Source: Crossaster papposus (taxonomy: Eukaryota > Echinodermata > Asteroidea > Velatida > Solasteridae). Taken from it: a DNA stretch of 64,000 nucleotides. Numbering within the stretch: the first letter of the stretch is position 1; each line of letters opens with the position of its first letter. A program made the translations under genes and the position numbers. Location of the stretch: positions 806,001 through 870,000 of the forward strand of contig JBAIAA010000110.1 of the NCBI GenBank assembly GCA_037893245.1, written 5' to 3'. This document shows, one piece after another, positions 47,490 through 60,197 of this stretch. Below the pieces are notes generated by a model that was given only the letters and a program-made list of their open reading frames with translations, was not told where the DNA came from and ran no database searches.

Positions 47490-47955
47490 AAAAGAGGGCG
47501 CGCTACACAAACCACCCCGGGTTCAACCAGCCCAGTCTCCTTCTTAAATTGTGTACATATCACAATTGACCATTTGTGTGTATATCACAATTTAAGAAAC
47601 TGTACATGCGCAATAATACTGGCAAATCGGAGGTTGTTCTTAAAGAGTGAATAAACAAGTGTATGATGTTCTTAATTACTTGAATTAGTTAAAACAATTG
47701 CTGTTAATGCGGTAATATCAATTTTTCTTCTTCTTTCTATACCCTAACCCGACTTTTCCCTTATCCTACCCCAAACTTAAACCAACTAAATCAAGTAATT
47801 AAGAATATTATACACCTCCGTTTTGCCAGCATTACTGCGCATGTACAGTTTCTTAAATTGTAATTTACACACAATTGGTCAATTGTGATATGAAAACAAT
47901 TTAAGAAGGAGACTGGCGGACAGCTGACCGCTATTTGTATAGCGCGCCCTCTTTT
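47490..47955. mobile_element. Foldback MITE with about 200-bp arms
   Basis: The left arm AAAAGAGGGCGCGCTACACA ... CAGTCTCCTTCTTAAATTGT ... CACAATTGACC ... AAACTGTACATGCGCA ... CTTAATTACTTGA is matched in inverse order by the right arm, with small differences. The central spacer is about 80 bp (near 47700-47785). There is no coding capacity. Confidence 0.82.
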
Positions 47956-48193
47956 GAAAATCGCAGTCCGAAGAATATTTTGCAGTAATATAATGCAAAC
48001 GCCAGAGGCCGAGGGTGCATGCACAATACAAAAAACAGTCGCCACGTACGTACAGTCGCACGAAGTGTGTTCCGACATTCCCAATCTTAGCCAGAATCAT
48101 TCCGAATTTACGAAAATACGAGCTGTATTCCGAATTACGAATGTATCGCCTTTTATTACGAATTTCCATAAAATCGTTCAACTTGTTACTTAA

Positions 48194-48427
48194 CCAGTTC
48201 GCGCCGGGATTATTTTAACATCGCCGAGCCCACGGGCGGGATTATTTTTAACGAAACTCAATCCGAAGCGTGTTCAGGCTGATAGTGCCGGGAAGCACAC
48301 CCACGCATTTCCGGCCTTGCCCGCTGCTGACATACATTTCCGAACTTGAACTTGGCGTGTTTATCCGTCATCCGTTTTGAATCTGGGGAAATTTTTGCGT
48401 TTATATACGTCATCCGGCGCGAACTGG
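48194..48427. mobile_element. TTAA-type MITE, copy 5 of 5
   Basis: This 234-bp element has TTAA on both sides (48190-48193 and 48428-48431) and perfect termini CCAGTTCGCGCCGG / CCGGCGCGAACTGG. It is the cleanest copy in the window. Confidence 0.9.
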
Positions 48428-48431
48428 TTAA

Positions 48432-49911
48432 ATGCCGCTATTGTACTATGAATAAATTGAAATGTTTGATATGTGTCATCATTTCTCCGTCTTTGGTTTC
48501 ATCACAAGTGGTTAGAAATTGATTCGAAAATGCCACTTTTCTTGAATATTACAGTATACAAATACCACTCGTGTTAGGATTTTACAGGATGCTTGATACT
48601 ATTATTTAATTAGTCCTGTAAGGTATTTTATAATCATTTGGTAGTGTTTTCCTTTTGTCTCTGTTTTCTCCAACATCAATGTCGTTACCAGCTCCAATGG
48701 GCACACGCTGCATAAGCACGCGATTCACCGATATAAAAAAATTACGAATCAAACATCGTTTAAAAAAAAAAATTAAAGTTTTTGCTAAGTCTGCGAAGTT
48801 TATTCCTTTATTTTGATGTTTATTATGTGATTTTGTAGGTTTTAAAGTTTGGTTTTGTAGCAAAACAGCTAGTCTACAGTTTAGGCCGATTTTGCTATAC
48901 ATTATTCGATACTCGCCGCGTGAGAATCACAAGGCGTCCTTTCGGTCGTCGCGTCGCGTCAAGCACGTGCCGATCATTCTCGGATGTCGTCGGCGCGTCC
49001 ACGTAACATTTGGCCGTTATATTGAAATTTGCCAAGGCGCGCACCGTACAACAAACTGCACGTGTTTCTACACGGGAGGCGTGTAGTGTATGTAGTTCTT
49101 GTACTTGTCCATAATATCCGTAGTGTGGTAGTGCCAATGGCAGCCTTTGTGTTCACAATGCTAATCAACATTTTCTTCTGCCAAAATTGATTCTGGTGTC
49201 TACATTTTGGGGAAAACATCATGTCCATGCATTACCCTCTATTTTCGACCTGTAGGACGAAAACCAGGTACGATTTTAACAAAGTTGAAATGATTTATAA
49301 ATCCGATGTTATAGGCCTACCTACACTAAACGTGTAATTTTGAAAATGTAATAATTGTGCTCAATTTCTATTGTCGCCATTGTTACCTCCGCCCATCTCT
49401 GATGGCGGAGCTATGTATTAACCTCTGTTCGTCTGTTAATGTGGTTACGAGTGTCACTAATTATTTGTATACAGAGATTTCTAAAGAAACTTGATGGGTA
49501 TGCTTATAGGTCAAGGATGATTAATCTGATCCAGGAATATTGATCACTTTTAATATTTTGTTTTACTTTGGTTTGTTTTTTTTGCGGTTGGGATGGAGGT
49601 TCGCTAATAATAGGCTACCAATCGATGCCTGTTTTCAATTTTTTTCTTTCTTACCGGCCGGCATTCCGTTTTTTTCAGTTCACACCATGTATTGCATTTC
49701 TGGCGATAAATCGTTAAATATTATTTCATGTGCTAGGAATAGGATTGTTTCAGAAGGGTGGTGGGGGGGGGGGGGGGGGGCGCATCAGCATCTTGTTGGG
49801 GAAACCTGCTGATGTGGTCTGTTGAGTCTCTGTTTGGTTTAGGAAGAAAACGGGTATATCCAGGTTTTTTTGTTGGGGTGGGGGAAACCTTGGAGACACC
49901 TAGAATATGTT
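48432..49911. other. Intergenic DNA with a locally GC-rich patch
   Basis: Around 48910-49090 the sequence is richer in CpG (TCGTCGCGTCGCGTCAAGCACG and similar) and could be a promoter or a small exon, but I could not find a splice-bounded coding frame. A short hairpin CCGCCCATCTCTGATGGCGG is near 49388-49407. A G tract is at 49763-49780. Confidence 0.35.
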
Positions 49912-50131
49912 CCTCCCCCACCCCCTCCCCCACCCTCTCCCCCACCCCCCTCCCCCACCCCCTCCCCCACCCCCTCCCCCACCCTCTCCCCCACCCTCTC
50001 CCCACCCTCTCCCCACCCTCTCCCCACCCTCTCCCCACCCTCTCCCCACCCTCTCCCCACCCTCTCCCCCACCCTCTTCCCCACCCTCTTCCCCACCCTC
50101 TCCCCCACCCCTACCCTCTCCCCCCACCCCT
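49912..50131. repeat. 11-12-bp minisatellite (CCACCCTCTCC)n
   Basis: A tandem array of ACCCTCTCCCC units with CCCTCCCCC variants. It is followed by TTTTGGCTACGCCACTGACT, a sequence often found at the edge of interspersed repeats. Its composition is close to the 26435-26967 array. Overlapping Pro- and Gly-rich frames are artefacts. Confidence 0.93.
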
Positions 50132-52885
50132 TTTGGCTACGCCACTGACTCCAAGACTTGCCAAACGCGGGGAAAAGGGGACGCACCCACGCAGTATTTT
50201 CCAACCCACGTGCATCACTGAACAGCGGTCCACTTGCCACCGCTGCAAAACCACAACTGCCGATTCCCAGCATAGAAAAGCGCATCCAGACAAACTTTAT
50301 TACAATGTATCAGCTTAATGCCCATTAGGAATTTGCCAAACCTGTTCGCGTTCATCGAACAAGAACTGTTCCTTTCTCTATGGCCGATCCAAGGCACCGC
50401 CAAAGCCTATGGCTGCTACATTATGAAGCAGGTTATTCCCTTCTGTCTTTTGTGTTGGTCATCAGGTTATTGTGTTCCCAGAATCTCAGGAATTCGTTTC
50501 AGACATCCAGGAGGGATGTGTAACAATAGTATGTAGTGTGAATAGGGATAAAAGGGTTCGCTCTGCCTTACTCGCCAGAACTAGGGAGTAAAAAGACAAC
50601 AATAAAGTGATAGAAATATACTATTATTGCAGTATTATTCTTTTATTTCGGTTCATTATTCAGTGGATCATTGGTGCTGTGCAGAAGTACAAAATCATAT
50701 GGCTTATTTATGTTATTATAATACAATTTTATTTTCTATCTTAAGTCATTGAGGTTTGATGGTCCGACTTGACAATAATAGTTTGATAGTTAAACGTTGA
50801 GAGTGTGAATATTTTTTTTTAATTTTGATTTTAATTTTTAGTTTTAAATGACATCTTTGAAATTTCAGATTTGTTATCACTAATTTTTGTCTTTACTGAA
50901 AAATAAATATAGACTATGCACTTCTTCAAGTTGACAAATGCTTACAAGACTCAACGTGGCTGGGTTGCGTTTCCGTTCATACTGACTATCACTTCCTGTC
51001 ATCTTAGCACTATTTGTATTTTCTTTCCCTTGTCGTTATTATTTCAGCCGGTAACCATCTGGGCCGAGTGAACTTTAACAGGTCAATTAATTGTACCAGC
51101 TACCCCCCCCTTAAAAAAACAATAAAACAACCAATAGCAAAATTGATGTAGAATATACATTTTGGTGGAATCTACATTTGAAGATTTTTTTTATCAAGAT
51201 GCAATATGCCATTTTAGTTCATTTTAGAATCTATCTCTCCTAATTGCCCAAAGTCAATGTCAACATAATTATGTTGTATATACATGTACTTAATTAAATG
51301 AAACATTATGTAGAAAACAAGAAAATAATGAGATTAAACAATTTGTTAGATGAATGTGCAGTTTCACAAGATGGACTATTTCAGATGCTCTTTTTAAAGT
51401 ACGGGCATGCCCCCCACCCCCCCCCCCCCCCCCCAACCCCCCTCCCCTCTCTCTTTTTGACATTTTTGTTTAGGAGGTATCTCTTGTCTTTCCCCTATAC
51501 CTTTTGCTGCCAAATGTTTAATCATTTTAGGAATTTACACCCACATTATGAGCAAATACATGTCGTGCTTGTATGTTTGGATTTTTGCCTCCATATTGGC
51601 CCCCTCCCCTTCTCTAAATGCAAGATCCACCCCTGAAGTATGTCAACTATGAATGACAATGTAGTTGTGATCATCAATTTAAGTTTTAATCTGAGGGATG
51701 ATATACATTGTAGAAACAAGAAAAAGAGCACTTGGCAGAGTGCAGACCTCTACTTAAACAGCAACAATGCCTTATCTCCCAATGCTAATAAATCATTCAA
51801 AGTGATCAAGAATCTGGTTCCAGATCAATCAAAAAATTTAATAGAAACATCCTTCAAACTATCCCATAAGCTATCTACCCACCAAGTTTGGTGACAATCC
51901 CTCCAGTAGTTTTTCCGTAACAATATCCTGACAGACAAGGAAATCAACAAAACTATCTTAGAGCAAAAACAACGAAATCTGATTTGTATCGAGTTTTTCT
52001 CTTTTCCTTCCCTTTTTATCGAGAAGTAGGCAAAATAAAACAGAGTGCCAAGTTTCGTTTTACAGAATGGGATAGATTTTTATATACATATATCTTACTT
52101 GTATGGCATGGAACAAACAATAACAAACGTAGGATATTGACTTTATGTGACAAAGTTTCTCTTCCAAAGTAAAGATTCGTGCAAATTATGTTCTGCACAG
52201 TTACTGGTATTGGACCAGAGAAACTGTTAAAGTTTAGATACAATCCTGTCATTCTAAAACAAATTTGGAGTAGAAATATTACGAGGTGAAAACTCTAAAG
52301 ACAAAAGTAACTTCTCTCCTAAATATAGTTATGGCTATACAATAATTAAGAGTTAATATCATGTGTACAACGAAACTGGTTCGTTAATTTAATTTATCAT
52401 CAGTTTATTTGATTTTTTTAAGAAATGTAATTATTTATTTTTCTTTAGTTTAGCCTTTCTTCTGTAATTCAACATAAAAATACAAAAGGTAACAGATGCC
52501 AATAACCCAGTCAGCAAAACTATGTTAAAATAAACGTGTGTCTTGGCGAGGTAAAATAAAATATCCCAACACGCGTTTTAAATGAACACTTTGCGTGTTT
52601 ATATCTAATGTGAACTTGTTAAAAGAGTAATCTTCAGAGACCATCTTCAGGCTTTGGAATACATCTTCTTTTAAGGCCCTTTCTGTCAGAGGACTAACCT
52701 CATTTTCAGGGAGGTCACTGTCTCTATTGCAGAGTCAGATGTCATGATATGACACTCGATACACCCGAATACAGATTCCTTTCGTTATCAAATTTTCTTT
52801 ACAATCCAAAGCGACAGCTCAATATTTAGGTCTAATTACTAAAGAATAAAGATGTACCGCTAAAACAGATTCTGCACCGGCTGTA
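50132..52885. other. Intergenic AT-rich DNA, no supported gene
   Basis: Nothing with coding character is visible. A C tract is at about 51417-51434. The stretch near 51870-51945 (CACCAAGTTTGGTGACAATC ... CTGACAGACAAGGAAATCAA) looks like the decayed end of a common interspersed repeat. Confidence 0.4.
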
Positions 52886-53030
52886 ATTTCTTTTACCAAA
52901 CAGTATTTACCAGACAGTATTTACCATTAAAATAAATTCTTTTACCGAAGAGTATTTACCAGACAGTATTTACCATTAAAATTAATTCTTTTATCAAACA
53001 GTATTTACTATTAAAATTACCATTTTTAAA
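52886..53030. repeat. Tandem repeat, about 60-bp unit
   Basis: Between two and three direct copies of TTCTTTTACCRAACAGTATT, TACCAGACAGTATTTACC and ATTAAAATWAA-like sequence. The third copy is truncated. Confidence 0.7.
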
Positions 53031-54900
53031 TACCACTTCTTTGCCATATACCATTAATGTGAAAAACATTAATGTTTAACACTCTTCACCATAATTATGG
53101 TAACTATTTTGTTTTTTTGGGAAGCAATTAAGGCTGGATTAACATGTCTGGTACATGTAGAAGTAGTGTAAATCTACTTTTAGGTAAAAATGGCTAATAC
53201 ACTGGTATGACGTACTGCTGGCATGCTTTCTGTATCAACATTGTCTATAGCTTTTGCTACTTATAGCTTTTCTTAAAATTTGTATGAAATGTGTTTTTTT
53301 TATTTTAGTATATAAAGCACAATGTATTTAGTATAGAAACTGATTTGTGTTATCCTATGCAGCTGCTTGCTCAGTGTTTGAACAAAAACTGTTGTCATTA
53401 ACATAAAAATGATGATTGGATTTGGATATTGGAAAGTTGATATTGCCAAAAGAGTTCTGGTACACCCCTGATAATTCAAGCAGTTACCGATGGTGTATTC
53501 TACTTTTATATAGTTATTGTCAGTTGTCCATTTTTATTGTTTGAGGCAGTAACAATTCTTAAAATCTAAATAATGCATGGTGCTTGGCAACTAACCTGAC
53601 GAAGTTCTGTAAAAATTATTTAAGATTTAGATTTTGAAGAAACGATACTGATGGAAATTTCCAAAAATGCATCTCTGAGACAGATCTTTAGACTTTCTTC
53701 AAAATGACAGTATGCCAGAAGCAATGATTTCACTGGGAGTTTATTAGAGTCATATTAATATCTAAAGAAAACTTTTGAAGAATTTAGTTTGGTTTTGGAC
53801 AGTTGCAAGAGGCATACTTTTCCTTTACCAAATTTGGGGAAAGAATGGGGGCGCTCATATCTTACGCAGAATATGTTTGCAAAAGTCATTTAACAACTGG
53901 ATAGGACCTTAGTGCATTACCATGAACCAGTGACACCAGATACATCTTATTGATCCTCCTAGCAATGTCTGTCATTGAGATCTTCTAGTTCTAGGATAAT
54001 AAACTTTTGCAAGTAGCTAGTGACACAACATTCTGGACCACATTTATTTGCACATTCTTGCCCATGTAGTCACCATCATGAGCTACCATACCATTCCAAA
54101 TAGTTGATGGGATTCTGCTGTTTTTGTTTATGTTCATACCCGTACACTAGCTCGGTGTATTTTTTTCTGTATCATATTAAATGAACCTATTATGGTTAGG
54201 TTATGTGTTTTCTGAGCTCTCTTGTAGTCGTTTGGGAGGGGAAGGGTGGAATGGAGACAAAACCTCTTCTTAATATTAGTTAGTTTACCATTTCAATTGC
54301 CCAATATGTTTTTATGAAATAACATGCATTATGGCCATTGATTGAGAAAAGCCCATTGTCCCATTTAAAGTATTTTACAGCAATTGTCTGTTAGCTTTAA
54401 AAAAAACAAACAGAAATTTGTTCAGGCATTTATCAACAAACTCTGTATTTTAACTGAGTTTGATAGTTCACATGCAGATTAGTTTCACTTCCATTGTTAT
54501 AAAGGGAAAAGGCCTGTTTATGTTTATTTGTATGTGTTTCGTTTAAATATAACTATACAGGCCTTGGGTTGGTGTGTACACGTACGCATGCAATTGCATA
54601 AAACAAAGCAGTTGCACTTTTGTTTTGACAGCGTCAGTTAACTTCCCACTGCCACATCACGCGTCGATGTCTATTGCAGACTGGTTATTAAGCACTTTCT
54701 TTTTCACTCACACACAGCTTTCAATAAATTCAAGAGTCACTTCCTTGTCCAGTTCCAAATTTTAACAAAACGCAAGGAAACTTGTCGTATTGGCTCATAT
54801 TGCAAAAAAATTTCAACCTTGGAAGAATATATTATATATTTGGTATAAAACTGGTATTGCTCATTGTTTGTGATGGCTGTTTAAATTTGAACATTTCCAG
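53031..54900. other. Intergenic or upstream intronic DNA, nothing recognised
   Basis: AT-rich sequence without clear repeats, splice-bounded coding frames or RNA genes that I can identify. Confidence 0.35.
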
Positions 54901-54950
54901 GCCGGAGCTGGTGCAACAAAACATCTTTATTACTTGGTGCAGTGCTGAAG
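54901..54950 (+). other. Possible 5' non-coding exon of the LIM gene
   Basis: GAACATTTCCAG (acceptor) and GAAG followed by GTAATT (donor) bound 50 nt with no ATG. It could be an untranslated exon of the gene whose long coding exon begins near 60.14 kb. This rests on splice signals alone. Confidence 0.2.
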
Positions 54951-55365
54951 GTAATTGTTTCTCACTTCGTGTTTTGTGCATGTTAGATTTAGACCCTGCA
55001 ATCACCAAGTGTTTAACCATATAATTACTTAATTTGCATTTTTTTATTTGAACCATCCAGAGTCTGCCAATTTCTTAAACACTGTACATGTAGAGCTTCA
55101 GAATACTCTAGGACTCGTATTGTTCACATGAAATTGATTCTTTTGCAATGGATACTCTGTAGTTTTGAATTGTTTTAAAGGTAATGTATGAAATGATCAA
55201 TTTTTAAAATACCCAAAAGTCACAACATTGCCGCGTACTAGCTGTGCCGTATAGATGGAATGCATTTTAGTACATCGATCCATGATGTCCTAATTGCGTC
55301 TTTGAAGCATCTCGAGTGTTTGCCTTTGATTGACGATGATGTTGTTGTCTGATGTTCACTCCCAG

Positions 55366-55583
55366 CTGCAATGTCTGGAGGGGCCTCCAACAGAATGTCT
55401 TGAGGAGACGCTGTCTGTGTATTAAGAGGTAGCCGGAGCGATCACGTCACAGAGTAGTTGCATGTAGAGGAATTCCACTCCACATTGCTGCACTTGGGGG
55501 ACCCCCGCCCCGAGACGTGGACCGATGATGAGAAGGAAATACACAAAGATGCTGATGGAATCACGATGATGATGATGAGGATG
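55366..55583 (+). other. Possible 5' non-coding exon of the LIM gene
   Basis: The acceptor GTTCACTCCCAG and the strong donor GATG followed by GTAAGA bound 218 nt that are more GC-rich than their surroundings and include CGATCACGTCAC. Stops occur in all frames and there are several short upstream open frames, so it would be untranslated. Confidence 0.3.
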
Positions 55584-56061
55584 GTAAGAGACTATTTTTA
55601 GCCGTTAATTGGATGCGAAGAGAAGACACTAGTGACGAGTAACATTGGGAGCAATTTGTAAAGGCTGGGAACAGATTGGGGAATTTGAATGAGAAGCAGC
55701 TACTTCAAACTGAGTCGGTCTCAGAAGTTTGCGGAAGTGCCATCTTTACAGATCATTGGTGACTATACTTCTACAGGATACTCCAAGGACTTCGCAGGAG
55801 TGTTACAGTAAAGCTTGAGTGGGCAAGGTAATGTATGACACAATCTTTTCAGCTGTCGTTTTACAATTGTCCAAGCGACTTTTTAGGAAAGCACCTTTCA
55901 CAACCCTAACTTCTTCAGACGGATTAAGCGGATACTTTGAGCACTTTACAAGCACGTACTCATTTATCCGCCGCATGCGTGTTGAAGCGAAAATGTTTCC
56001 TACTGGAGAGGGATAGCAGGAGAAGTAATGCATGATTACAGCGGCTCGTGGGCCAGCTGAG

Positions 56062-56187
56062 GCTGATTTCACAAAGGCTAAGATAAATTTCATGTAAAGT
56101 AACTCATCCTAACTTGCAATAGATCCAATGCAGGTTAGGATGAGTTAGTCTTTCTAAGATTGATCTTAGTTTTTCGTGAAATCGGCT
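56062..56187. mobile_element. Short palindromic MITE
   Basis: GCTGATTTCACAAAGGCTAA and TTTTTCGTGAAATCGGCTC are inverted. A nested inverted pair CTCATCCTAACTTGCA / TGCAGGTTAGGATGAG lies inside. The whole is about 126 bp and ends about 25 bp before the nested element at 56211. Confidence 0.65.
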
Positions 56188-56210
56188 CCTGGACGCGTTA
56201 TTGCATTTTA

Positions 56211-57809
56211 TGCTAGGAGTCCACTGAGCCGCGCCAGTTGGTGCCAGTTCGCGCCAAAGATTATGTGATTGGCGCGTAGTGGCTCGCTGTGGCGCCGAAT
56301 TAATGTCCGCTCGGCATGTGTCGCCAAGTGGAATAAACTGGGTGCCATATGGCGTGCGCCAAATGCCACCCGGCTTGCTCCAAAATGTTGCGCCAGTTTG
56401 CGCCAGTTCGCGCCATTACACGGCCATTTGATTCCAAAATTCACCCTGTTGGCGCCATTCGCGCCAATAGACGGCTACTTTGCGCCACTTGGTGATTAGT
56501 TTGTGCCAAAGGTCGCCAAATTGGTTTGAACTTGCCGCCGCTTGGCGCTACTTGCCGACTATATAAATACCGGCCATCGGCTACCTGGTTCAGACCCTCC
56601 TCAGCTGCTGTTGCTAGGAGTCCACTGGGCCAGCGCCAGTTGGTGCCAGTTTGCGCCAATGCAATTTGCTGTGGCGCCTAGTGTCGCCAATAAGGTGCCT
56701 AGTGGCGTGTAGTGGCTCAAACTGCCTCCCAACTGGCTCGTGGTGGCCCGTAACGGCACCAAATTTGAATGTGGCGGCAAGAAAATTTCAAAATGTTTGA
56801 AATTTTCGGCGCGCCACTTGCATCGAGCAATCAGCGCCAAGTGACCGCCAAGTGGCACCAAATGGCGCGAACATATCGCCCTTTGGCGCAAACAATCCGC
56901 CTATTGGAATCCACTAGAATGTAATGGCGCGCGCCAAATAATTCCAACAGAGGCGGATAGCCCGCCAAAGCGCGCCAAATGTGCAGTGGCGCGAGCCAAA
57001 CGGCACCCGATTGGTGACTACTTCGCGCCAAATGCCACCTGGTTGCCCGCCATTCGGCGCTACTTGCCGCCTATAAAAGCAGCTGAGGAGGGTCTGAACC
57101 AGGTAGCCGATGGCCGGTATTTATATAGTCGGCAAGTAGCGCCAAGCGGCGGCAAGTTCAAACCAATTTGGCGACCTTTGGCACGAACTAATCACCAAGT
57201 GGCGCAAAGTAGCCGTCTATTGGCGCGAATGGCGCCAACAGGGTGAATTTTGGAATCAAATGGCCGTGTAATGGCGCGAACTGGCGCAAACTGGCGCAAC
57301 ATTTTGGAGTAAGCCGGGTGGCATTTGGCGCACGCCATATGGCACCCAGTTTATTCCACTTGGCGCCACAGCGAGCCACTACGCGCCAATCACATAATCT
57401 TTGGCGCGAACTGGCACCAACTGGCGCTGGCCCAGTGGACTCCTAGCATGTATGAACAACATCTCTACTAAATATGGCGCAACTTGGCGCGCGCCATTAC
57501 ATTCCAGTGGATTCCAATAGGCGGATTGTTTGCGCCAAAGGGCGATATGTTCGCGCCATTTGGTGCCACTTGGCGGACACTTGGCGCTGATTGCTCGATG
57601 CAAGTGGCGCGACAAAAATTTCAAAAATTTTGAAATTTTCTTGCCGCCACATTCAAATTTTGTACCGTTACGGGCCACCACGAGCCAGTTGGGAGGCAGT
57701 TTGAGCCACTACACGCCACTAGGCACCTTATTGGCGACGCTAGGCGCCACGGCAAATTGCATTGGCGCAAACTGGCGCCAACTGGCGCTGGCCCAGTGGA
57801 CTCCTAGCA
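56211..57809. mobile_element. Nested pair of TGGCGC-rich palindromic elements
   Basis: An outer element (56211-56611 plus 57449-57809) is split by an inner element (56612-57448) of the same family in the opposite orientation. All four ends are TGCTAGGAGTCCACTG or its inverse. The outer copy is flanked by TTA on both sides and the inner by TGT, consistent with 3-bp target duplications of PIF/Harbinger-type elements. Segment 56213-56608 is the inverse of about 57085-57447, and 56613-56920 of about 57500-57808. Words of the form TGGCGC(C/G) or GCGCCA occur dozens of times. Frames of 60-140 codons over it are by-products of this repetition; no transposase is present. Confidence 0.85.
56562..56597 (+). 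promoter_or_regulatory. TATA box plus initiator inside the palindromic element
   Basis: TATAAATACC is followed 30 nt later by GTTCAGACC; the first T of TATAAA to the A of the TCAGAC initiator spans 31 nt. The same pair occurs on the minus strand of the inner element (TATAAA at 57125-57120, initiator A at 57095). Promoter-like spacing kept in both copies suggests that the element is or was transcribed by RNA polymerase II. Confidence 0.4.
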
Positions 57810-60141
57810 TTAGGCTCTTGAACAGGCTCTTCTTCTCCTCCCTTTTTATTTTGTATTTAATTTTTTTAATTTGGGTCGTAAGAAACTTAACAGTAAACAT
57901 AATTTATTTATCACAACAAAAATGGTGGGAGGGGGGGGGGGGGGTGATCCAATGACCACCCCTCTTATCAAAAAGTGGGATCATTACACCCTTCTTCATA
58001 CTCCATGTGCAGTTTAAAGTAGTGAATCAGTTTTATTTGTTTCTTGCAATTTTTTGTCAGCTACCCTGCAGCCCACTACCTATCATGATTGAAATAATTC
58101 AGCAACTATATGTACCGCACACGTACCCGTTACCATTCAATAATTATGACTCAATAATATGCCTCTGCTAGTTGCCCAATAGTTCCACCTTTTTTTCCAA
58201 TAGCCTTGTGTCAATAACATCTCTTCTTCTTGGTCATTATACATGCCTAATTGGCTTATGGTAGTCCTTTTTTTTTATTCTGGAGTATTTGTTTATTTAT
58301 CTTGTCACAAAGAGGATAAAGTGACAACAGATGGTGTCTATCCCCAGTATTAAATAAAGGTAGGATACACCATTTGCAGATATCGAAAAAATTTACTACC
58401 AAATTATTACAAAATATCTTACCTTTTGGAAAGTAAAGAATGATTCCAGGCATTCAGCAAATTGATTGCAATATATCCTGTAACTGTTCTGAACAATTAA
58501 ATGTCAAATAACAATTTGAGATCGCCAAATATTTGTGGTAATTTTTTGTAATTTTTGTTGAACCGCCGAAAGTTATTTTATCAGTTTAATGTCTTAATTC
58601 CCCTTAAAAGAATACTGGCGGTTACTACCAAATGTGTGCAGTACAGGTTGGAATTCAGAGTATGCAAGTGGCGCAGGCTCCGCTATATGTGTGTGCCTCC
58701 AGAGACAATATCAAGCTGATCTGGCATGATATTTGTCAAAGTTTCTTTAGACACATTTGACTAAAAATTATTTCTTAAAAGCTGAAACATACCTTTTGCA
58801 GCTATCCAAAAAGTAACAAACAAAATACTGTTAAAAAGTTGTTGTAAAATTTTTTTTGTGAAATTATTCTTTCTAGCATAGGCCCTATGCTATATAATTT
58901 TGAAGAAAATAGTAAAAGGTCATTTCCAAAGATCTCAGAGATGCGCATTTAAAACAATTTTAATTAGTAGTTGGTTTGTGCGAATTGTGCGCGTTAAAAG
59001 GATGCCCACGCACGTGTGGGCGCTGTTATTGGTCAGTTCAGCTGCGCAACACTCGTGTAGCTGCATTTGGCTGAATGAGAATTGTGACCGCAATTCAAAT
59101 TGCGACTCGGCAAATTTTGATTTGGAATCAAAATCTTAGATTATGGTTTTCTCGGAATATACAGCAATCACACAGAGCTGAAACTTCATCAGGTTTAAGC
59201 ACCTTTCAAGATTTTGAGCATTTTGGCTGCTTCAATCGTCAAATGGTCAACTGTAGCTTTTAAGATGGACAGCCCTAGCTGTTGCTTTATTAACATGTTT
59301 CGCATGAGACCCAAATCCTGCCAAACCTCCTTAGTTATTGATTGTGATTCACCGGGGTTCGTATCATAAACTGGTGTAGCTACGGTATAGGCTCACTCCA
59401 GAAATGATGTAACAAAATTGACACGTTCGGACCGTAAAGACACACCTATACATATATTCTTTCGATATTTGTGATGCGTCATCTTTTTTTAATGAGCGGC
59501 ATCAGGCGACTAACGGCATTCCTGTGTGTATTGCGGTCGGGCTGGGAGATGCATTTGAATTGTGTCTGTGTCGTCTTTCTCCTCCTGCTGTGCCAGCCAA
59601 TTTGGCATCGGCAGCCCCCCCCCCCCCCCCCCCCCCCCCCCCGACTTCTTGTGTTCAATTAATGATATCATGTGTTTACATTGGTAAAACGAGAAAGTTG
59701 TAAGAAGCATTCCAACTCAAGTTCCACGCCGGCTGAAAAGTGACAAGGAAGACATGGCATTTTAACTTGGGTCTCACTTACTTTTTAAGCTACAAGGGTT
59801 TGGAATTTAAAGGGAGAAACAGAAAATGTGTAGAATATATTAATGAAAGATTGGGTTGTTAATATTTTTTCAAGAATAAATTTTTCTCCCCGCAAAAGAA
59901 AGTTATAAACTATACCATATAGCTATGACTAACAGGTACAACATGTACTTCCTCATAAAAACTGAAAAGAAAGACAATCCCCTTTATACTTTTAGTTTTA
60001 TGTGTACATAGTAAACCTCAAAGTTCAGTCGGTAAGATCCTTTCATTTCTACTACATTTTCTTGGTAATGATCTCATAATTAAAAAAATATTGAAAGCTG
60101 CGTGTTACATACATTTTTATCGTTCACTTTTCCTGTTTTAG
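57810..60141. other. Upstream intron or intergenic DNA of the LIM gene
   Basis: No coding exon is supported. G and C tracts lie at 57931-57944 and 59615-59642. The region is probably intronic if the 5' exons proposed near 55 kb are real. Confidence 0.4.
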
Positions 60142-60197
60142 TTTCAGAGGTTTGCTTGCTGAGCTACTGTGATGAGATCAATCAGCAGAGAGTTGAG

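Noticed and set aside
49733-50318. Long Pro-rich or Gly-rich open frames
   Set aside because: Same cause: an 11-12-bp minisatellite without stops.
56208-57955. Many open frames of 60-140 codons
   Set aside because: By-products of the TGGCGC-rich palindromes; the same peptides recur on both strands.
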